Below, in pieces: positions 28,466 through 37,671 of a DNA stretch of 64,000 bases. The stretch is from assembly GCF_003671495.1 (NCBI RefSeq), contig NZ_RCHN01000031.1, positions 1 through 64,000 of the forward strand. Direction: 5' to 3'. A program made the translations under genes and the position numbers. The DNA is from Ketobacter sp. (GTDB taxonomy: Bacteria > Pseudomonadota > Gammaproteobacteria > Pseudomonadales > Ketobacteraceae). Positions within the stretch are counted from its first letter, which is position 1, and each line of letters starts with the position of its first letter. The notes under the pieces are model-generated. The model was not told the origin of the DNA and did no database searches. It saw only the letters and a list, made by a program, of their open reading frames with translations.

Positions 28466-31129
28466 ATGTTAAAACAGCGGGTTATGGGCATCTTTTGGGG
28501 GCTTGCCGGAGCGTTGTTGTGTCTGTGCAATACGGCCGTGGCCGCCGCAGTGGTCTCGCTGGATGAGGGCGTTGACCAGTTGGCGGTAACCGGCGAATAC
28601 CTGCAACTGCTGGATGACCCCACCGATTCCCTGTCGATTTACCAAGTCACTACAAATCGTAACACGGATTTCACCCCCGTCACTTCGGACATCATCAACC
28701 TGGGACATACCGCCAGTTCAGTCTGGGCAACCTTCTCGGTTCAGACCTCTCCATCGCAGGAAGCCGACCTCAGCCTGGAGCGGGCGTCGCAGGCAGAGCC
28801 GGAACACACCTGGTTTCTGGAAGTGGGCTACCCCCTATTGAAGCGGGTGCAGATCTACGTGGTGCAGGGCGGAGAGGTGTTGCAGCAATACGACCTCGGC
28901 TATGCCCATCGTATGTCGGCCCGCGATGTCCAGAATCGATTTTTTGTGCAGCCGATTCGTTTGGCCGCAGGTAAGGAATATCAGGTCTACATCAATGTGC
29001 AACGCAAAAATGGAAGTGTGCAGTTGCCGATCAAGCTGTACCGCCCCTCTGCTTTTCTGTTGAATGAAATCGAGAGCAACTATGTTTTCGGTCTGTTCTT
29101 TGGCATTTTGCTGGCCATGGTGGTGTACAACTCTTACCTGTTTCTGTCGGTGGGGAGTCGGGCCTACTTTTACTACATTCTTTACATTGTGTCGGTAGGC
29201 TGTGCCTTCCTCACCACCACCGGCTACGGCTATTTGTTTGTGTGGGGTGAGTTCCCCCTGATTAACGAATACAGCCTGCAGATTCCTTCCACGCTGGCGG
29301 CCATTACCGGGCTGTTGTTCGTGCGGCATTTCATCAATGTGCGGCAGTATTATCGTTATATCGATCAGTTTATTTCGTTGATGGTGGGCGTTGGCTGGTT
29401 GTTGATTGCCATCAAGTTGTTGACCCCGTATTTTCTCAGCGAAGTCATAACCGCCTACGTGGCCCTGATCAGCGCGGCCATGCCGGTCATGACCTTTCAA
29501 TGCTACCGCAAAGGCTCCCGTTCCGCCGGTTTCTTCCTGTTGGGTTGGGGCGCGCTGTTGGTGGGGATTCTGCTCTATACCCTGAGCATGCTGGGCTGGT
29601 TGTCCACCAATGGGGTGACTACCAATGCGGTGTTGGTGGGGGCCGCCATGGAAACCCTGTTGCTTTCACTGGGTCTGGCGGACCGGATCAATACGGAACG
29701 TCGTGCCAAATACCAGGCCCTGGAAGCTCAGCATGCGGCCACACTGCAACTCAAGGATACCGAGCACAAGTTGATGCACCGGGCGTTACACAGTGGCATC
29801 ACAGGATTGCCCAACCGGATTTTCCTGCGCTCAGCCCTGGACGCCGCGTTCAATGATGCCGAAGAAGAGTTTGTGCTGGTGTTGATCAGCCTGAACAGTT
29901 TTCACGAAATCAACAAGACCCTTGGCCACTCCAATGGCGACGCAGTCTTGCGTAAGGTGACCCAACGAATCAACCGCTTCTGTGGTGACGTCGAGCACAT
30001 CATGATGCTGGAAAAGCACCGCGACGGAGTGCATTATCTGGCGGCCATTGAAGGCATCACCTTTGGGTTTTTCGTGCGTGAGGACAATGTCAGTCGTGTG
30101 CAGGAAACGGTGCTGGATTTATTGCGTCAACTGGAGCAGCCGCTGGCGTTCCAGGGGCTCACACTGGACATCGATGCCAGTGCCGGGTTGGCCTGTTTTC
30201 CCCACCATGGGCGCGATTGTGAAACCCTGATCCGCAATGCCCATATTGCCCTGGAAGCCGCCTCCGGGCGCCGGGAAAAGTCAGCCCTTTATTCGCAGGA
30301 GATCGACCCCTATAGTGAGCGCCGTATCTCTCTGATCGGGGAGTTGCGTAATGCCATCGAGCAGGATCAGTTGCAGCTGTATTTTCAACCCCAGTTGCAA
30401 CTGGGGTCCGGGCAGGTCAGTGGGGCGGAAGTGTTGATTCGCTGGATTCATCCGGAGTACGGTTTTATTCCCCCGGATGAGTTCATTCCCTTGGCGGAAC
30501 GCACGGGAGTGATTCATTCACTCACGTACTGGATCTGTCGCAAGGCTTTTGAGTTTAAGCGGGAGCTGGCGACGCAAGGCTACCCGCTAAATCTTTCCAT
30601 TAACATTTCCGCCCGTAATCTGCAGGATCCGGAGTTCAAGCGCAGCATCTGCCAAATGGCAGAGGAGCAGCGCGTGGACTTGCACGATATTATTATGGAG
30701 CTGACGGAGACGGCCATCATGACGGATCCAGACGAAGCGTTGACCATGATGAATGCCCTCAATGAGGCGGGGATTCGGCTTTCCATCGATGATTTCGGCA
30801 CGGGGTATTCCTCATTGTCGTATCTGAAGAAACTGCCGGTGGACGAACTGAAAATCGATCGCAGTTTTGTGATGGAGATGGCCAGTAACAGCGAGGATCA
30901 GCTGTTGGTGAAAACCACATTGAGTATGGGACACCACCTGAGTATGGTGGTGGTGGCCGAAGGAATTGAGGATGAGGCGACCCTGCGTATTCTGAAAGAC
31001 ATGGGTTGCGATCTGGCGCAGGGCTATCACATTGCCCGCCCCATGCCGGGGCAGGACTTCCTGAAGTGGATTGCAGGTCGTGTCACGGGCGGTGATCAAT
31101 CTTACCGGGGCAGTATGGCCGGGCTCTGA
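28466..31129 (+). CDS. 7TM-DISM sensor with degenerate GGDEF and intact EAL domain
   Basis: The 887-residue protein has a signal peptide, a periplasmic 7TMR-DISMED2-like sensor (to about residue 195), seven membrane helices (about 205-405), a short linker, a GGDEF-type domain (about 450-610) and an EAL domain (about 620-875). The GGDEF signature is not recognisable. The EAL domain is complete: AEVLIRW (EVL form of EAL), NISARNLQ, MELTETAIM, IDDFGTGYSSL, ELKIDRSFV, AEGIED and AQGYHIARP. It should therefore be a c-di-GMP phosphodiesterase controlled by a periplasmic signal. No good Shine-Dalgarno precedes the ATG. A TATACT at 28351-28356 is a possible -10. Paralogue of the protein at 10365. Confidence 0.9.
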   Translation: MLKQRVMGIFWGLAGALLCLCNTAVAAAVVSLDEGVDQLAVTGEYLQLLDDPTDSLSIYQVTTNRNTDFTPVTSDIINLGHTASSVWATFSVQTSPSQEADLSLERASQAEPEHTWFLEVGYPLLKRVQIYVVQGGEVLQQYDLGYAHRMSARDVQNRFFVQPIRLAAGKEYQVYINVQRKNGSVQLPIKLYRPSAFLLNEIESNYVFGLFFGILLAMVVYNSYLFLSVGSRAYFYYILYIVSVGCAFLTTTGYGYLFVWGEFPLINEYSLQIPSTLAAITGLLFVRHFINVRQYYRYIDQFISLMVGVGWLLIAIKLLTPYFLSEVITAYVALISAAMPVMTFQCYRKGSRSAGFFLLGWGALLVGILLYTLSMLGWLSTNGVTTNAVLVGAAMETLLLSLGLADRINTERRAKYQALEAQHAATLQLKDTEHKLMHRALHSGITGLPNRIFLRSALDAAFNDAEEEFVLVLISLNSFHEINKTLGHSNGDAVLRKVTQRINRFCGDVEHIMMLEKHRDGVHYLAAIEGITFGFFVREDNVSRVQETVLDLLRQLEQPLAFQGLTLDIDASAGLACFPHHGRDCETLIRNAHIALEAASGRREKSALYSQEIDPYSERRISLIGELRNAIEQDQLQLYFQPQLQLGSGQVSGAEVLIRWIHPEYGFIPPDEFIPLAERTGVIHSLTYWICRKAFEFKRELATQGYPLNLSINISARNLQDPEFKRSICQMAEEQRVDLHDIIMELTETAIMTDPDEALTMMNALNEAGIRLSIDDFGTGYSSLSYLKKLPVDELKIDRSFVMEMASNSEDQLLVKTTLSMGHHLSMVVVAEGIEDEATLRILKDMGCDLAQGYHIARPMPGQDFLKWIAGRVTGGDQSYRGSMAGL

Positions 31130-31160
31130 TGCTCCCGTTGCAAATGCATTCATTTCGCGC

Positions 31161-31196
31161 CATAAAAAAAGCCGACCTGCGTCGGCTTTTTTTATG
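31161..31196. terminator. Bidirectional terminator
   Basis: CATAAAAAAAGCCGAC and GTCGGCTTTTTTTATG form a perfect 16-bp stem with a 4-base loop (CTGC); A- and T-runs make it work in both directions. It serves the sensor/EAL gene on the plus strand and the small ORF/suhB transcript on the minus strand. Confidence 0.95.
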
Positions 31197-31243
31197 GGCT
31201 GGCAGATTTCGGGCCGCTCATCGACGACCGCAAACCGGCATGC

Positions 31244-31384
31244 TCAATAGCGATGTGGGTCCTGTCTATGCGCCTCCACCTTGATGGGGATCGGCTTCAA
31301 CTCGGGCTCATTCTGTTGCCAAAAGGGCAGAGCGAAGCTTTGGAAAAAAGCCGTTAAGGACGCTTTGATTTCTTGCCAATTCAT
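31244..31384 (-). CDS. Small protein, 46 residues, unknown
   Basis: On the minus strand an ATG (31384) is preceded by GAGGGA at 8-9 bases and opens a 46-residue frame, beginning MNWQEIKASLTAFFQSFALP and ending with QDPHRY. It stops 48 bases before the bidirectional terminator. It lies 64 bases downstream of suhB on the same strand and may be cotranscribed. The N-terminal half could form an amphipathic helix (EIKASLTAFFQSFALPFW); the rest is charged and proline-containing. No family recognised. Confidence 0.5.
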   Translation of the reverse strand: MNWQEIKASLTAFFQSFALPFWQQNEPELKPIPIKVEAHRQDPHRY

Positions 31385-31448
31385 ACTGAAATCCCTCATG
31401 GTGGACGGCTGTTTCCTGCCGCATTGCTTTCAGTATAGCGAAAAAATC

Positions 31449-32246
31449 CTATTTCGGCAGATGTGGGTGAATGGTCTGTAACATGGCCTTAAACAACTTA
31501 GGCGGCGCGCAGACGATATTACCGGTTTTCAGGTGGTCCATTCCCCCTTTGGGGTCGCCGATCAGGCCACCGGCCTCGGCCACCATCAGGGCGCCGGCGG
31601 CCATATCCCATTCGGACAAACCAAACTCCCAGAAGCCGTCATAGCGCCCTGCGGCGACGTAGGCCAGATCCAGAGAGGCCGCACCGGCCCGACGGATACC
31701 GGCGGTGGTCAGGGTGAAATCGCGGAACATGCCCATATAGCTGTCCAGGATTTTGCTTTGGTCCGGGCGGAAAGGGAAACCGGTGGAGAGCAGGGCGCCT
31801 TCCAGTTTGGTACGCTTGCTGACCCGAATGCGGCGGCCATTCATTGAGGCCCCGCGGCCTTTCACCGCCGTGAACTCGTCTTTGGTCACCGGGTTGATGA
31901 TGACGCCCACTTCCAGCTGGCCCCGGATCTTCAGGGCAATGGAAATGGCGAACTGGGGGATACCGTGGATGAAGTTGGTGGTGCCGTCCAGTGGATCGAT
32001 GACCCAAACGTAGTCCTTGTCGGCGCCTTCCTGCAGGCCGTTCTCTTCTCCCAGGTAGCAGTGCTGGGGGTAGCGCTTGCGCAATCCCTCAATGATCCGT
32101 TCCTCTGAGGCCCGATCCACTTTGGTGACGTAGTCGTTAGTGCCTTTGGCCTGGACATCGATGGATTCCACCTGTTCATAGGCTTTATAAATCATCTCGG
32201 CCGTGGTGCGGCCCACTTCCAAAGCGGTGTTCAGCATGGGGTGCAT
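31449..32246 (-). CDS. suhB: Inositol-1-monophosphatase SuhB
   Basis: The 265-residue enzyme starts MHPMLNTALEVGR as in E. coli SuhB. It has the Mg-dependent phosphatase motifs LGEENG, WVIDPLDGTTNFIHG (near 85-99) and WDMAAGALMVAEAGG (near 217-231). It hydrolyses inositol-1-phosphate; in E. coli SuhB also joins the ribosomal-RNA transcription antitermination complex. It is divergent from trmJ, as is common in gammaproteobacteria. Confidence 0.96.
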   Translation of the reverse strand: MHPMLNTALEVGRTTAEMIYKAYEQVESIDVQAKGTNDYVTKVDRASEERIIEGLRKRYPQHCYLGEENGLQEGADKDYVWVIDPLDGTTNFIHGIPQFAISIALKIRGQLEVGVIINPVTKDEFTAVKGRGASMNGRRIRVSKRTKLEGALLSTGFPFRPDQSKILDSYMGMFRDFTLTTAGIRRAGAASLDLAYVAAGRYDGFWEFGLSEWDMAAGALMVAEAGGLIGDPKGGMDHLKTGNIVCAPPKLFKAMLQTIHPHLPK

Positions 32247-32405
32247 TGATAGACTACCTTATCGTGTAAAGAACGGATCAAAGTTAAAGAGCGGGCCGTA
32301 GGGGCTGTGGCGGCGAATGATAGCAGAAAGCGCCCGCGATCCGGAGCAAAATCTGGTACCATCGACGCCCTTTTTTACTCATTCACTACAGATTGGCGAA
32401 ATCCG

Positions 32406-33188
32406 ATGGAATTACTGCAACGCATCCGCATCGTAATGATCAATACCAGTGACTCCGGCAACATCGGGGCGGCTGCCAGGGCCATGAAAACCATGGGAGT
32501 GAGTGATCTGGTGCTGGTGGCGCCCAAGGAGTTTCCTACCGCCAAAGCCACCGCCAGGGCCTCGGGGGCGGCGGACCTGCTGCACCAGGCCCGGGTGGTG
32601 GAGACCCTGGATGAAGCCATTGCCGACTGTCAGATGGTGTTCGGTACCAGCGCCCGCATGCGCACCATTCCCTGGCCGCTGATGTCCCCACGGGAGGCCA
32701 CGCAGCTTGTCCTTAATGAGCCTGAAGGTGCGGATATTGCCGTTGTGTTTGGCAGGGAAGACGCTGGCTTAAACAATGAAGAGCTGCGACGCTGTCATTA
32801 TCACATCTGCATTCCCGGCAATGAGGCGTATTCGGTGCTGAACGTGGCCGCGGCGGTGCAGGTGATCTGCTATGAAATGCGCATGGCGGCACTGTCACAG
32901 GCGGCCGCGTCCAGCGGGCAGGCGCAGGCATCGGATAAGCCCGTGATGCCCCTGGAGATCACGGATTGGGATGAACCCCTGGTGTCAGCAGAGGATATGG
33001 AGCGGTTTATGAAGCATTTTGAGGAAACACTGCTTGATATCGGCTTTTTCGACCCCAACAATCCCAAACAGCTGATGACCCGGGCGCGGCGCTTGTTCAT
33101 GCGCACCCGCATGGACCGACTGGAAATGAATTTGATGCGTGGCGTGTTGTCCACAGTACAGAAGCGTATTAAGGAAAATGATCGCTAA
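32406..33188 (+). CDS. trmJ: tRNA (cytidine/uridine-2'-O)-methyltransferase TrmJ
   Basis: The start ATG 32406 ([19 protein letters not shown]) matches known TrmJ proteins; the frame is open further upstream but that part is not TrmJ-like. The 260 residues hold the SpoU trefoil-knot motifs [13 protein letters not shown] (motif 1), [13 protein letters not shown] (motif 2) and [23 protein letters not shown] (motif 3), plus a C-terminal helical extension. It methylates position 32 of several tRNAs. Divergent from suhB and directly ahead of cysE-iscR, a conserved gammaproteobacterial order. Confidence 0.95.
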   Translation: MELLQRIRIVMINTSDSGNIGAAARAMKTMGVSDLVLVAPKEFPTAKATARASGAADLLHQARVVETLDEAIADCQMVFGTSARMRTIPWPLMSPREATQLVLNEPEGADIAVVFGREDAGLNNEELRRCHYHICIPGNEAYSVLNVAAAVQVICYEMRMAALSQAAASSGQAQASDKPVMPLEITDWDEPLVSAEDMERFMKHFEETLLDIGFFDPNNPKQLMTRARRLFMRTRMDRLEMNLMRGVLSTVQKRIKENDR

Positions 33189-33232
33189 GTTGCCAAGTTA
33201 AGGCTAATCAAAGGGTAACCAAAGGAATCCTC

Positions 33233-34027
33233 ATGTTCGAAGGTATTCGCGAAGACATTCAATCGGTGTTTCACCGGGACCCAGCGGCCCGCACCAGCCT
33301 GGAAGTGCTGCTGAACTATCCGGGCCTGCACGCCGTGCTCCTGCATCGCCTGGCCCACAAGCTCTGGCGCCTGAATTTCAAACTGTTGGCCCGCTGCGTG
33401 TCCAGTTTCTCCCGTTGGTTGACCGGTATTGAGATTCATCCCGGTGCCACCATCGGCCGGCGCTTCTTCATTGATCATGGGATGGGGGTTGTCATCGGGG
33501 AAACCGCAGAGGTGGGCGATGATGTGACCATCTATCACGGTGTTACCCTGGGAGGGACCACCTGGAATAAAGGCAAGCGCCATCCTACCTTGTTAAACGG
33601 TGTGGTGGTGGGCGCCGGAGCCAAGGTATTGGGCCCCATCACCATCAGTGAAAATGCCCGGGTGGGCTCCAATGCGGTGGTCACCAAGGACGTGCCGGCG
33701 GAAGCCACTGTGGTGGGTATTCCGGGCCGTATCATTTGCAAAGACAGCGATGCGGACTGTGCCCGGGAGCAGCAGCGCCAGGCCATGGCCAGCAAAATGG
33801 GCTTCGATGCCTATGGCATGACGCCGGACATGCCGGACCCCATCGCCCGTTCGATCCAGAATATGCTCGATCACATGCACATGGTGGATGAGAAAATCAA
33901 TACCATGAACAAGGCCTTACAGGCCATGGGCAGTGATTGCGGCAGCTCCCTGCCGAAGATTCATGATGACTTGTTCGAAGAAGAGGCGCGGGGCGATCCG
34001 GCGGTGGCGCCAACAAAAGTTGACTGA
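33233..34027 (+). CDS. cysE: Serine O-acetyltransferase
   Basis: The 264-residue protein (EpsC/CysE type) starts [25 protein letters not shown] and enters a left-handed beta-helix of hexapeptide repeats ([45 protein letters not shown], split by visible turns). The active-site His is in [11 protein letters not shown]. It makes O-acetylserine for cysteine synthesis, so it supplies the substrate of the desulfurase encoded two genes later. AAGGAA precedes the ATG. Its last codons overlap the IscR-type promoter site of iscR. Confidence 0.95.
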   Translation: MFEGIREDIQSVFHRDPAARTSLEVLLNYPGLHAVLLHRLAHKLWRLNFKLLARCVSSFSRWLTGIEIHPGATIGRRFFIDHGMGVVIGETAEVGDDVTIYHGVTLGGTTWNKGKRHPTLLNGVVVGAGAKVLGPITISENARVGSNAVVTKDVPAEATVVGIPGRIICKDSDADCAREQQRQAMASKMGFDAYGMTPDMPDPIARSIQNMLDHMHMVDEKINTMNKALQAMGSDCGSSLPKIHDDLFEEEARGDPAVAPTKVD

Positions 34028-34048
34028 TTTAGTAGGGGATAGCAAAAT
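34016..34048 (+). promoter_or_regulatory. iscR promoter with IscR type-1 binding site
   Basis: Bases 34016-34040 match 22 of 25 positions of the E. coli IscR type-1 consensus ATASYYGACTRWWWYAGTCRRSTAT. The site contains a -35 TTGACT (34020-34025), with a -10-like CAAAAT at 34043-34048 after 17 bases. It overlaps the cysE stop codon. By analogy, Fe-S-loaded IscR should repress its own transcription here. Confidence 0.8.
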
Positions 34049-34101
34049 GGGTCCAGTTTGCCATTTGCCTGGCAATGATGTCGAAACGGGAGGCCCTGAT
34101 T

Positions 34102-34590
34102 ATGAAACTTACCACCAAAGGTCGTTATGCGGTGACTGCCATGCTGGACTTGGCACTGCACGCCAAAGCCGGGCCGGTCAGTCTGGCGGATATCTCGGAG
34201 CGTCAGGGCATTTCCATTTCCTACCTTGAGCAGTTGTTCGCGAAATTGCGCAAGAATGAGCTGGTGTCCAGCGTGCGGGGGCCGGGTGGGGGCTACCGCC
34301 TGAGCCGTGAGGCGGCAGCGGTCTATGTGGCCCAGATCATTGACGCGGTGGATGAGAAAGTTGACGTTACCCGCTGCAGTGGAAACGGCGACTGCCAGGA
34401 CGGGGAAACCTGCCTGACCCATGACCTGTGGCAGGACCTGAGCCAGCAGCTGCACGACTTCCTGTCCGGCATCAGCCTGCAGAATCTGGTGGATCGCCAG
34501 CATGTGAAAGACGTGGCTGAGCGCCAGGATAAATACCAGCAGGAACGCGCCGCCAGCCCCGTGCGGCTGCCCATCAGCGAAATCAACTGA
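34102..34590 (+). CDS. iscR: Fe-S cluster-sensing regulator IscR
   Basis: The ATG at 34102 ([20 protein letters not shown]) has GGGAGG 9 bases upstream, giving 162 residues. This Rrf2-family winged-helix regulator keeps all E. coli cluster ligands at the same positions: C92, C98, C104 and H107 in [19 protein letters not shown]. It should therefore bind a [2Fe-2S] cluster and sense cellular Fe-S status. The promoter ahead has a near-consensus autoregulatory site. Unusually, the genes usually regulated with it (iscU, iscA, hscBA, fdx) do not follow. Confidence 0.96.
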   Translation: MKLTTKGRYAVTAMLDLALHAKAGPVSLADISERQGISISYLEQLFAKLRKNELVSSVRGPGGGYRLSREAAAVYVAQIIDAVDEKVDVTRCSGNGDCQDGETCLTHDLWQDLSQQLHDFLSGISLQNLVDRQHVKDVAERQDKYQQERAASPVRLPISEIN

Positions 34591-34622
34591 TCCCATAATG
34601 ACCTCAGGCTGCTTGGATCGGT

Positions 34623-34651
34623 TTTACCGGTCCACCGGCCTGTCTTATAAT
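34623..34651 (+). promoter_or_regulatory. Promoter between iscR and iscS
   Basis: TTTACC (34623-34628) and a perfect TATAAT (34646-34651) are spaced by 17 bases in the 95-base iscR-iscS gap. This suggests that iscS can be transcribed independently of the IscR-controlled promoter. Confidence 0.55.
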
Positions 34652-34685
34652 CCAGCCCCACATTCCTGTTAGTAGAAGACTTCCC

Positions 34686-35834
34686 ATGCGACCGGTATAT
34701 CTCGACTACGCTGCCACCACTCCCGTTGATCCGGTTGTGGCGGAGAAAATGGGACATTGCCTGACCCTGGATGGGCTCTTTGCCAACCCGGCTTCCCGCT
34801 CCCACATGTATGGTTGGCTGGCGGAAGAGGCCGTGGAAACCGCCCGTCGTCAGGTGGCGGACCTGATCGGCGCGGAGTCCCGCGAGATCGTATGGACCTC
34901 CGGGGCTACGGAAGCGGATAACCTGGCCCTCAAGGGGGTGATGGAAGCCTATTCCGACAAGGGTAACCACCTGATCACCTCCACCATAGAACATAAAGCG
35001 GTGCTGGATACCTGTCGTTACCTGGAAACACAGCGGGGGTGCCGGGTTACCTACCTGGAACCGGGCGCTGACGGTTTGATCACCCCGCAGCAGGTGATGG
35101 GTGCCATTGAGCCGGATACCGTGCTGGTGTCGTTGATGCAGGTGAACAACGAGCTGGGCACATTAACCGATGTGGATGCCATTGCCCGGGTGACCCGTGA
35201 GCGCGGAGTGCTATTGCATGTGGACGCCGCCCAGAGCGCCGGCAAGGTGCCCATCAATGTGGCGCAAACCCCGGTGGACCTGATCTCGTTTTCTGCCCAC
35301 AAAGTCTATGGCCCCAAGGGGATGGGGGCGTTGTATGTGCGCCGTAACCCCCAGGTACGGGTCAGCCCCCAGATTCATGGCGGTGGCCATGAGCGGGGCA
35401 TGCGTTCGGGTACCTTGGCCACCCACCAGATCGTGGGCATGGGGGAAGCCTTCCGCCTGGCGGGGCAAATGATGGCAGAGGAGGTACCCCGCATTGCGGC
35501 CCTGCGACAGCGTTTGTGGTCAGGCCTGGCGGGCCTCGACGGCGTGCGCCTGAATGGCGACCCGCAGCAGCGGGTGTGCGGTATCTTGAATGTGGCCTTT
35601 GCCGGCGTGGACGGGGAGACCCTGCTGCTGGCATTGGATGATCTGGCGGTGTCTTCCGGCAGTGCCTGCAACTCGGCGACGGTGGCCCCGTCCTATGTGG
35701 TGAAAAGCCTGGGCTTGGAGGACGATCTGGCGTTGGCGTCGGTGCGTTTCTCCCTGGGGCGGTTCACCACAGAAGAGGACATCGACTTCGCCATCCAGCG
35801 GGTGACCGAGACAGTCAGCCGTCTGCGCGGTTGA
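34686..35834 (+). CDS. iscS: Cysteine desulfurase IscS, C-terminally shortened
   Basis: The 382-residue PLP enzyme takes sulfur from cysteine for Fe-S clusters and tRNA thiolation. PLP lysine K206 ([10 protein letters not shown]) and active-site C328 (SSGSACNSA) fall at exactly the E. coli IscS positions, as do NPASRSH and the [11 protein letters not shown] segment. E. coli IscS has 404 residues; this one ends at SRLRG, lacking about 22 residues of the C-terminal tail, a region involved in IscU binding. Downstream, iscU-iscA-hscB-hscA-fdx are missing and ndk follows after 115 bases. It has a promoter of its own. Sulfur delivery to TusA/ThiI or to a SUF system elsewhere is the likely remaining work. 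Confidence 0.93.
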   Translation: MRPVYLDYAATTPVDPVVAEKMGHCLTLDGLFANPASRSHMYGWLAEEAVETARRQVADLIGAESREIVWTSGATEADNLALKGVMEAYSDKGNHLITSTIEHKAVLDTCRYLETQRGCRVTYLEPGADGLITPQQVMGAIEPDTVLVSLMQVNNELGTLTDVDAIARVTRERGVLLHVDAAQSAGKVPINVAQTPVDLISFSAHKVYGPKGMGALYVRRNPQVRVSPQIHGGGHERGMRSGTLATHQIVGMGEAFRLAGQMMAEEVPRIAALRQRLWSGLAGLDGVRLNGDPQQRVCGILNVAFAGVDGETLLLALDDLAVSSGSACNSATVAPSYVVKSLGLEDDLALASVRFSLGRFTTEEDIDFAIQRVTETVSRLRG

Positions 35835-35860
35835 TTGTATGCTTCGTCATAAAACCTGCG

Positions 35861-35866
35861 TATAAT
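35861..35866 (+). promoter_or_regulatory. -10 element of ndk
   Basis: A perfect TATAAT lies 84 bases before the ndk ATG, in GCGTATAATCGCC. The -35 is unclear; TTGTAT at 35836-35841 is 19 bases upstream. Confidence 0.5.
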
Positions 35867-35949
35867 CGCCGCTTTCCGCGGGCCAGCTGTTCGCGGTGCT
35901 CCGTTCCAGTTTTTAACCCTTTGATATTGAATATAATTTGGAGATAACC

Positions 35950-36381
35950 ATGGCGGTACAACGTACTTTTTCCATCATCAAGCCCGATGCCGTTGCCAAA
36001 AATGTGATCGGTGAAATCCTGACCCGCTTTGAAAAAGCCGGCCTGAAAGTCGTTGCTTCCAAAATGGTGCACCTGTCTGAGCAGACTGCCGGTGGTTTCT
36101 ATGCGGAACACAAAGAGCGTCCTTTCTATGGGGATCTGGTGAAGTTCATGACCTCCGGCCCGGTGGTTGTGCAGGTGTTGGAAGGTGAAAACGCCGTTGC
36201 CCTGAACCGGGAGCTGATGGGGGCCACCAACCCCAAGGAAGCGGCTGAGGGAACTATCCGCGCTGATTTCGCTCAAACCATCGATGAGAACGCGGTACAC
36301 GGTTCGGATTCCGAAACCTCTGCCGCCCGCGAAATCGCCTATTTCTTCGCCGAAAGCGAGCTGTGCCCACGCACGCGATAA
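35950..36381 (+). CDS. ndk: Nucleoside diphosphate kinase
   Basis: The ATG at 35950 follows GGAG with 6-base spacing and gives 143 residues beginning [20 protein letters not shown], the family start. The active-site His is in [20 protein letters not shown] (near residue 117). It equalises nucleoside triphosphate pools by phosphotransfer through that His. In relatives ndk sits after fdx/iscX; here it directly follows iscS. Confidence 0.97.
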   Translation: MAVQRTFSIIKPDAVAKNVIGEILTRFEKAGLKVVASKMVHLSEQTAGGFYAEHKERPFYGDLVKFMTSGPVVVQVLEGENAVALNRELMGATNPKEAAEGTIRADFAQTIDENAVHGSDSETSAAREIAYFFAESELCPRTR

Positions 36382-36448
36382 TTGCTAAAAAACAGCAATT
36401 TACGCTACGCTTAATGACAAATGGAGTCTTCATGGCTCCATTTGTTGT
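36380..36448 (+). promoter_or_regulatory. Two hairpins in the ndk-rlmN gap
   Basis: AATTGCT (36380-36386) pairs perfectly with AGCAATT (36394-36400). AAATGGAG (36419-36426) pairs with CTCCATTT (36436-36443), extendable to about 13 bp with wobble pairs. No T-run follows, so these are not clear terminators. They may be RNA processing or stability elements between ndk and rlmN. Confidence 0.45.
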
Positions 36449-36488
36449 ATCTAAAAGGCCCGGTTTTGGGGCCAGGACAGGTGTCAAA

Positions 36489-37622
36489 ATGAGCTCAAAA
36501 GTGAATCTGTTGGGGATGACGCGCCCGCAAATGGAGGATTTCTTCGAGTCCATCGGAGAAAAGCGTTTTCGTGCCCATCAGGTGATGAAGTGGATCCATT
36601 TCTTCGGGGCGGACGACTTTGAGGCCATGACCAACCTGGGTAAGGCACTGCGTGCCAAGCTCTCCGAAACCGCCGAAATCCGTGGTCCGAAAGTGGCTCT
36701 GGAACATTTTTCCAATGACGGCACCCGCAAGTGGGTGGTGGAGCTGGATCAGGGTAACAAAGTCGAAACCGTGTTCATCCCCGACGGCAAGCGCGGCACC
36801 CTGTGTGTGTCATCCCAGGTGGGCTGTGCCCTGGACTGCAGTTTTTGCTCCACCGGCAAACAGGGCTTTCATCGTGATCTTACCGTGGCGGAAATCATCG
36901 GGCAGATGTGGATCGCGCAGCGTTCATTCGGCGCACCGGACAACCGGGGTATCCGCAACATCACCAATGTGGTGATGATGGGAATGGGTGAGCCCCTGCT
37001 GAATTTCGAGAACGTCATCAGTGCCATGGAGCTGATGAAAGATGACCTGGGTTATGGTGTGGCCAAAAAGCGCCTGACGCTCAGCACCTCCGGCGTGGTG
37101 CCGAAGATGTATGAATTGTATGACCGCATTGACGTGGCGTTGGCGGTCTCCCTGCATGCCCCCAACGATGCGTTGCGGGATGTGCTTGTTCCGGTTAACA
37201 AAAAGTACCCTTTGTCGGAATTGATGGCGGCTTGCCGTGAATATGTGGACAAGTTCCCGGACACCCGCAGGGTTACCATGGAATATGTGCTCATTGACGG
37301 GGTAAATGATAAATACGAGCATGCGGAGCAGCTGATTGAACTGCTGCAGAACGTGCCTTCCAAAATCAACCTGATTCCGTTTAATCCCTTTCCCAACTCG
37401 GGTTACAAGCGTCCTAACGGCATGCGCATCAAGGCCTTCCAGGACCGTTTGATGAAGGCGGGATTTGTCACCACCATCCGCACCACCCGTGGGGATGATA
37501 TCGATGCAGCCTGCGGACAGTTGGTGGGCAAAGTTCAGGATCGAACTCGACGCTCGGCGCAATGGCAGGCCAAGGTCGCCGCAAAAGGAAAAAAAATACC
37601 GGTTCAGCAGACGGGCTCCTGA
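36489..37622 (+). CDS. rlmN: Dual-specificity RNA methyltransferase RlmN
   Basis: The start at 36489 ([19 protein letters not shown]) gives 377 residues, the usual size. The radical-SAM cluster site CxxxCxxC is C113-ALD-C117-SF-C120, followed by [24 protein letters not shown] and the C-terminal [17 protein letters not shown], whose Cys carries the methyl group, are both present. It makes 2-methyladenosine at A2503 of 23S rRNA and A37 of tRNAs. First of the conserved rlmN-pilW-rodZ-ispG-hisS string. Confidence 0.97.
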   Translation: MSSKVNLLGMTRPQMEDFFESIGEKRFRAHQVMKWIHFFGADDFEAMTNLGKALRAKLSETAEIRGPKVALEHFSNDGTRKWVVELDQGNKVETVFIPDGKRGTLCVSSQVGCALDCSFCSTGKQGFHRDLTVAEIIGQMWIAQRSFGAPDNRGIRNITNVVMMGMGEPLLNFENVISAMELMKDDLGYGVAKKRLTLSTSGVVPKMYELYDRIDVALAVSLHAPNDALRDVLVPVNKKYPLSELMAACREYVDKFPDTRRVTMEYVLIDGVNDKYEHAEQLIELLQNVPSKINLIPFNPFPNSGYKRPNGMRIKAFQDRLMKAGFVTTIRTTRGDDIDAACGQLVGKVQDRTRRSAQWQAKVAAKGKKIPVQQTGS

Positions 37623-37671
37623 TCACTCAGGCCGTCTGTATTTGACACGTGAGGATAGAGTCAGATTGAAG

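Noticed and set aside
31281..31481. 66-codon plus-strand frame in the gap before suhB
   Set aside because: No ribosome site and it runs into the 3' end of suhB; the minus-strand 46-codon frame in the same place has a good ribosome site and terminator.
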